Source: Ectocarpus siliculosus (Eukaryota; Sar; Phaeophyceae; Ectocarpales; Ectocarpaceae). From it: DNA of 64,000 nt. How positions within the stretch are numbered: position 1 is the stretch's first letter; every line of letters begins with the position of its first letter. A model generated the notes under the pieces. It worked only from the letters and a program-made list of their open reading frames with translations, was not told the origin of the DNA and did no database searches. Positions 59,301 through 64,000 of this stretch are shown here, piece by piece. Position numbers and translations under genes: made by a program. Location: NCBI GenBank assembly GCA_000310025.1, contig FN649742.1, positions 4,867,772 to 4,931,771 on the forward strand. The letters run 5' to 3'.

Positions 59301-62300
59301 GGGGCTTACCTGTTGAGAATTCCGTCCCAGTGGACGGTGTAGTCGATACCCAGACCGTCAGCCGCCATCGCCACGTGGTCACGGTGCACCTGATTCACAC
59401 AACAACGCCGGAAATCGCAAACAAAAATAAGGAGGGGGGCGGTGGCGGTGCAAATGATACATGGGGGCTAAATCCAGGCTCGGGTCGCAGCAGCATGATG
59501 TTTGTGTGTGTGTGTGCGGTCCGTGCCTACAGCAAGCGGCACTGCCTTGGAAGCTACCCATTTCGCAGTGAATTTCGCAGCAGTGTCGTGAGGCTGTTTC
59601 TAGGAATTTGCCCCACTGCCTCCCGCGTTCAACAGGCCCGTCGGTGGCTGTGGGCCATCAGAACCACAGCAACACACCTATGCGAGAGAGGAAACGCCGG
59701 ACCCACCTGTATCTCGTTCTCCTTGATGGAAGTGTACATGTCTTCCAGGAACTCCCTCGGGAGGTCTTTGCCCCCGTTGATTTGTCTGCGTGAGTGTCAG
59801 ACGCGCACAAACAAGGAAGTTATTAGACTGCATCAGTCGCCACCGTGTCGATGCCTAGGATCGGCCCTCCTTCCCTCAATGTGAAGATACCCTCCTCGAT
59901 GCCGGGGGGTCGCAAAAGCGAGTGTAGTTTTGGGCAGCAGCAGCCGCGCAGAACGCATGTTAATACGTTTGGAAAGCCACGTGAACTTTGATGAGGTAGC
60001 CGGAATGGCAGTAGACAAAAATAATCACGAGTCTGAAACACAAAAGGCTCTTTGAATTGCGGTGGCAAAAAAGGGGGGGCTGAAGAAAACCAACACGCAT
60101 GGCCTTGGACCAACCACACGTACAGGGTTGCAAACAAAAACAGCCCCAACACACCAACGTCACCCAAGCTCGAAGAAAAAAAAAACAACACCGCAACGAC
60201 GCCTGAGCTCGAAGCAGAAAGGGAGGACAAGAAAGCGAAGGCGAGCGTGCCTGTTGTTGCGGATGAAGTCGTCCAGGGTCATGCGTCGGTGGTCCTGGAT
60301 CTGCGGGTTGTGCAGGTCGGTGTTGAGCATGATGGCGCTGAAGGCCATGGTGAACGCCGCGTCCGCGTTCACGAAGGGGTGCTGACCGGAGTCCTTGCCC
60401 TGCTCGTACTGCTGCCCCGCAAACGCCTCCATCAACCGGTCGATGCACTGAGCCTGCGTTTCGAGACATTCGGTTGCGCGAAAAACGAAGGTTAGGCAAT
60501 AATTGTTTGCCGTCAGCTCAGAATCCCTTTTTTCGGGTTCTCTTGGTGCTAGCTCGTTTTTTTGAAGCGTTCCCGCGTGGTTGCAAGCGAGAGCGCTCGT
60601 GTCTCTCATGGCTGCTTCTTCGACCTACCGCAACGTCAACACGCAACCAGAGACTCGGCGGGATTCCACAAGCACGGACGAAGATGCAGCGGGTTGCCTC
60701 TCCCACAGCTACCCTGTCCTCCACCAAGCGTAGCATCGACAGGGACAACAGCCGGAAAACGGTACCAATGTATCCCACGAGGTGTAGCGCCTCCCACCGC
60801 AACTCTTATTCTCGGCCAACGAACGGCACCGACAATAGAAAAAAATGTTACGAATGTCGACTACAATATCCCACCTCCCCGGGAAGCCTGAACTCCTTGA
60901 GAAACGCTCTCAAGGCCTCCACGAACGTCTTGTCCCGCATGTCGAACAGCTTCACGTACTCCTCCAGCACCTGCTTCGCCCCGGCCGAACCAAAAAGCGT
61001 ACGCATGCGCAAGCACACGGAGGGTACGTACGTCCGCGGTGGACGCCGCACGGGCGACAGCGGGACGGGAACGAGGGCAACGACGACACGAGAAGGATGG
61101 TGGCACCGTGCGGTGAGGTTCATGCTACGTAGGTGTGCACGTCCCGCCTACTACTGTAGCTTTTCAGAAATCACGTGCTGCCCACGACGGGGACGTAGTA
61201 GGAAGGAGCTAGATAGGGCCGCCGAAGCGGCAGCACAAATCAGCCGTTCAGCAGTATTACAGTCCAGACTTTTCCCGGAAACTGGGGTTGTCCAGATGCG
61301 TCTGTCTTGGACATACCGTTCCGGCCGGTATACTGCTGCTGCTGGTGCTGTTGCTTAGAACACAAAGATAGGTATGCATACATACCTGCGCGTTGAAAGG
61401 GTACTTGTCCGCCGGCCCCCTGCTGAGGTACTCCCCGAGCATGCTCTTGTCCAGCAGCAGAGTGCCCTTCAGGAAAGCGGCCGTCGCCGCCGCCGTCTTG
61501 GGGGTAGGGATCAGCCCGAGTTCCTGATGCGACTCGCAGCGACACGCACGACGCGAGGACGGTTACCGATACCAACGCCGTGCTGTACGCGGAAGGTGGT
61601 TGACACCGCGTGTGCGTGGTACGTGTGTCGCTATTCCCAATCAACATGGCATAGAACGATAGCAGCGTATTTCATTTTTTAGAACCCGCCGCCGCACGTG
61701 CAGCTACCCACCAGTTTGACGGCCTGTCTCAGACGCAAAGCCTTATTATCGGTGCCCCAACGCTCCCTACAAAAATACAGCTCCACCGGGATGAGTAGTA
61801 CACCCAGGAAGGCGCCGCTCCAACGCTATTTTTTCGACAAACCTGGGCGTACTCCAGCCAGCCTTTGGAACCGGTGTTGAACTTTCTCGCGGCAAGCCCC
61901 AAGCGCCTCTTCATCTTTTTCCTCCCCTGCAGAACCTCCGCCGTCCGCGCCCTCGCCCTTTCCAGCCACCCCAGCTCCCCCGCCGCTCCGCCGCCGCCGC
62001 CGCTTCCCGCGAACGGCGCCCCTCCCCCGTCCCCCCTGCCATGAACAGCACCCCCTCCCCCGAAGGCAGCGATGTACTCCTGGTCGCTGTCGGAGTCGGA
62101 CACCGAGCCTCTCCTGGAGGAATCAGGCCCACCCAGGCTCGCGCTCAGCCCGCCCGAGTGCGGCCCGGACAGCGGAAGCGGGGGGGCCCCCCCCCCCCCG
62201 CCGCCGCCGCCGGCCTGCTGCACCCAGAACCCCAGCTGCTGGGAAGACGACGGCGGCTTGGAGGAGGGTCCGCACCTCCGAGAGATGGACTCGATGACGG

Positions 62301-64000
62301 CCAACACGCCTTCCAGGGCCAGGCGGTTGAGAGCGTTGACCTCCTGCGCCATCAGCGGTGGGTGTTTGTAGTGGGGGGGGGCGGGGGGCGGATTCTTGTG
62401 GGTCTCACAGGGGTTCGGCGGCATATGGAGAGGCTGCTGCGGCTGGAACTTAGCCATGCCGGAAGCTGGGTCTTGAACAGACCTGTCTGTCTCCACATCC
62501 TACGGCATAGTCCCAACACAAATTCTACAGCTTCATCGCATTCGACCAGCTGTCCACGTCACTTGGCCGCGCGACGCAATTATAGTTTTCCACAATGACT
62601 TACAGGTCCTTCGCACGTACGTACACCGTTTATTCCTCCGCGTAGAAGACGAAATAATTAAAGACCCGCCTCGACACAAGTGACTCGCTCACCATCCCGT
62701 CCCGCGGCAACGCGTGGCTCGACAGCGAGTGGCAGATGGTCTCGAAGAGGTTGGTGCACTGCACGTCGCAGTCGTAGTTGATGTAAACGTCCGTCATCAA
62801 CGCCGGTTCCCGCGTGAACTCCAGCAGGCTCTCCAGGGCAAGCTCCTGCTGCTCGGGCCCGTAGCTCGAGCCGTCGAGCACGCGCAGGTGCACGCTAATG
62901 GCCCGGCGAAGCAAAAGCAGGAAGGCGGGGTGGGGGGGGGTGGAGGCAACGTGACGTTACACGACGGCGAAGAAGCATCAAGTCCTTGCAATCCAGCGGA
63001 GGCTTCAAAGAGCGATTTTCCTACGCACGTCCGAGTATCCGAGGATGCAAGTTCGCGGCTCGGTCCCCCGCATGCACAAGCCGCGAAGTCTAATCGTAGT
63101 ATGCGGGGATGCAAGTTCGCGGCTCGGCCTCCCGCATGCACAAGCCGAAAAATCTCACCGTGGCTGATACCGCGCGATCACCCAAAATATAACAAGACTA
63201 TCTAAAACAACGCGGTAACACGCACGCACGCACGCAGGGAATTGCACCGTGCATGATCTTCCTCCTTCACAACCCTAGCTGGGTTAAAACGCCCGTACCT
63301 GGTGAGGAAAACCTCAAGCTGGACCTTTAGGTGGTCCTTAATGGAGTTGAACAGGTTGAACACCACCCTCAGCGTAAGGCTCAGCACGTCGAGGTCGTCC
63401 GTCTGGCTGTTCTGCAGCAGGTGCTTGCACAAGTCCCCCCGCATGACCCTCACGAGGGACGGTATCCTTCCAAGGTCCGCGCCCCCCGCCTCGAGCGCGA
63501 TGTTGATCAAGCTCAGGCTGAGCACGCACTCCGCGCTCCCGTTCGAGCGAGGGTCGCTCAGCAGCGACAGGAACCGCATCAGCTTGACCAAGACCCCCTC
63601 CTGCTCCGCGGTGCCGCTATCTCTCCCGCCGCCGTGCTTCGTCGGCTGCACCGGGGACACGGGCCCTCCGACCCCGCCAAGCCCGAACCTACCGTTACCG
63701 GGGCCCATCATTGCCTTCAGCGCTCCCCGCCCGGCGACAACGACACCGTCATCGACGCCTTGGCTGGCGCCATCATCGTTGGCTCCGTCGAGGGACGGCC
63801 ACGGCTCCTCCTCCTGCCCCCCTTCTAGCGGCGGCGGCACGCCCCTTCCCCGCCCGAACGGCGTTTGTTTGCCGCTGCTGCTGCCCTCCTCGTCGCCTGC
63901 CTTCGACGACGACCCGTGGCGCCACAGCCCGGCGGCGGCGGGGGGGGGGGGGCTAGCCTGCGCCAGCCCGTCTCTATCGCCGCCCGGCGTCGGGGGGGCT
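47346..64000 (-). CDS. GBF1: GBF1/GNOM-type ARF guanine-nucleotide exchange factor (5' end beyond window)
   Basis: Activates ARF GTPases at Golgi/endosomal membranes to recruit vesicle coats. Twenty-five phase-consistent exons: 64000+-63299, 62894-62693, 62343-61853, 61766-61712, 61523-61386, 60970-60875, 60453-60251, 59785-59707, 59389-59310, 58849-58769, 57767-57532, 57051-56946, 56397-56293, 55825-55637, 54838-54646, 53916-53456, 52876-52762, 52001-51900, 51413-51259, 50746-50656, 50145-49835, 49490-49373, 49002-48871, 48350-48155 and 47923-47346. About 1,737 codons are visible. The DCB/HUS region contains LRVVFNLFNSIKDHLKVQLE and TDVYINYDCDVQCTNLFE. The Sec7 domain spans exons 5-8 with the glutamic finger FRLPGE|AQCIDRL, AFSAIMLNTDLHNPQ and NGGKDLPREFLEDMY. 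HDS-type helices fill the C-terminal half. Exons 7 and 18 use GC donors. Gly/Ala/Pro/Ser runs expand exons 3, 15, 16, 21 and 25 relative to the family. The exon 13 donor (GTCGTT) is the weakest. The start codon is outside the window. Confidence 0.92.
52238..52287 (+). repeat. dispersed 55-bp motif, copy 4
   Basis: Contains GAGATTGAATTATTTTCATT, then a diverged GGTGGACCAGTCAGA and CGGTCGATGCTA. It lies in the ARF-GEF intron between exons 17 and 18. Confidence 0.6.
54301..54360. repeat. single terminal repeat related to the 8.4/56.6-kb MITE
   Basis: GGTCCAGGGGGTATGGTATC, then GTATGCAACATACGG, matches the right TIR of the element at 56534-56760. No partner end was recognised nearby, so this is probably a fragment. 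It lies in an ARF-GEF intron. Confidence 0.5.
55528..55553. repeat. short telomere-like repeat (TTAGGG)
   Basis: GGGTTAGGGTTAGGGTTG inside an ARF-GEF intron gives about three units of the TTAGGG repeat. It is too short to mark a telomere. It may be an interstitial remnant left by break repair, or chance. Confidence 0.4.
55919..56118. repeat. tandem duplication, two 100-bp units in an ARF-GEF intron
   Basis: 55919-56018 and 56019-56118 are head-to-tail copies with only a few differences. Both begin GGTACGGGAG.ATCAGCAAAA and end GCGTTGTATGCAGCAGGAG. It lies between ARF-GEF exons 13 and 14. The low divergence indicates a recent event. Confidence 0.85.
56534..56760. mobile_element. MITE-like element, copy 2, in an ARF-GEF intron
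   Basis: The right end (GGTCCAGGGGGTGTGTTAGC, CTATGCAACCTACGGTATGT) is the reverse complement of the left TIR of the copy at 8399-8618. The left end (TTACATACCTAAGATGC, CGTACACCCTCG) is a diverged inverted partner. The interior shares GAGACGGTTCCAACGCTG with copy 1. No coding capacity. Confidence 0.65.
58106..58163. repeat. short palindrome in an ARF-GEF intron
   Basis: GCTTCAGTATGAAAA.GCGTCCCC and GGGGACACTTTTTCATACTGAAGC form about 23-bp inverted arms around a loop of roughly 9 bp, between ARF-GEF exons 10 and 11. Confidence 0.65.
59069..59168. other. assembly gap (100 N)
   Basis: One hundred N bases in the ARF-GEF intron between exons 9 and 10, near two poly-G runs. The exons on each side join in phase without extra coding sequence, so the gap probably hides only intron. 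Confidence 0.95.
63042..63150. repeat. tandem duplication, 65-bp offset, in an ARF-GEF intron
   Basis: GGATGCAAGTTCGCGGCTCG followed by CCCGCATGCACAAGCCG occurs at 63042 and again at 63107. It lies in the first intron visible here, between exons 1 and 2. Confidence 0.7.

Noticed and set aside
1-64000. CRISPR arrays, bacterial operons, rRNA or tRNA genes
   Set aside because: No regularly spaced direct repeats, no rRNA-like sequence, and no cloverleaf with a plausible anticodon arm was seen; the window is eukaryotic and intron-rich.

Overview
This is a eukaryotic nuclear window. Genes are split into many short exons by GT-AG (occasionally GC-AG) introns and separated by repeat-rich DNA. There are runs of G/C, CTG/CAG and CT repeats and three assembly gaps of N. 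One gene encodes a plastid-type DUF3119 protein whose first exon is a signal-peptide-like leader with a Phe after the presumed cleavage site, which is the heterokont bipartite plastid-targeting style. With the intron density and moderate GC content, this points to a photosynthetic stramenopile, most likely a brown alga of the Ectocarpus type. That identification is inference.

Layout, left to right. 1-8.9 kb: no confident gene; two long foldback repeats, a dense array of CTTCCATGGAAG-like palindromes, a TIR element and a decayed ORF cluster. 8.9-17.2 kb (-): 12-exon pentatricopeptide-repeat protein. 17.2-19.9 kb: intergenic. 19.9-21.0 kb (-): 3' part of a multi-pass membrane protein. 21-28 kb: repeat-rich intergenic DNA with a decayed element. 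28.0-33.1 kb (+): complete 8-exon C2-domain protein, 387 aa. 34.1-36.4 kb (-): Cys-containing single-pass membrane protein, 5' end unresolved. 38.3-39.8 kb (-): ENY2/Sus1. 41.3-45.4 kb (+): complete 4-exon DUF3119 plastid protein, 208 aa, with foldback elements in intron 1. 47.3 kb to beyond 64 kb (-): 25 exons of a GBF1/GNOM-type ARF guanine-nucleotide exchange factor with an intact Sec7 domain.

Exon boundaries were worked out by hand by matching reading phase across canonical splice sites. Every junction listed for the PPR, C2, DUF3119, ENY2 and ARF-GEF genes is phase-consistent. The genes are not functionally linked. They are ordinary housekeeping genes for membrane traffic (ARF-GEF, possibly C2), nuclear transcription/mRNA export (ENY2) and organelles (PPR, DUF3119). 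I did not find a convincing new multi-gene system. The most distinctive material is the set of foldback/MITE-like elements, the palindrome array, two GC-AG introns in one gene, and two membrane proteins of unknown family.
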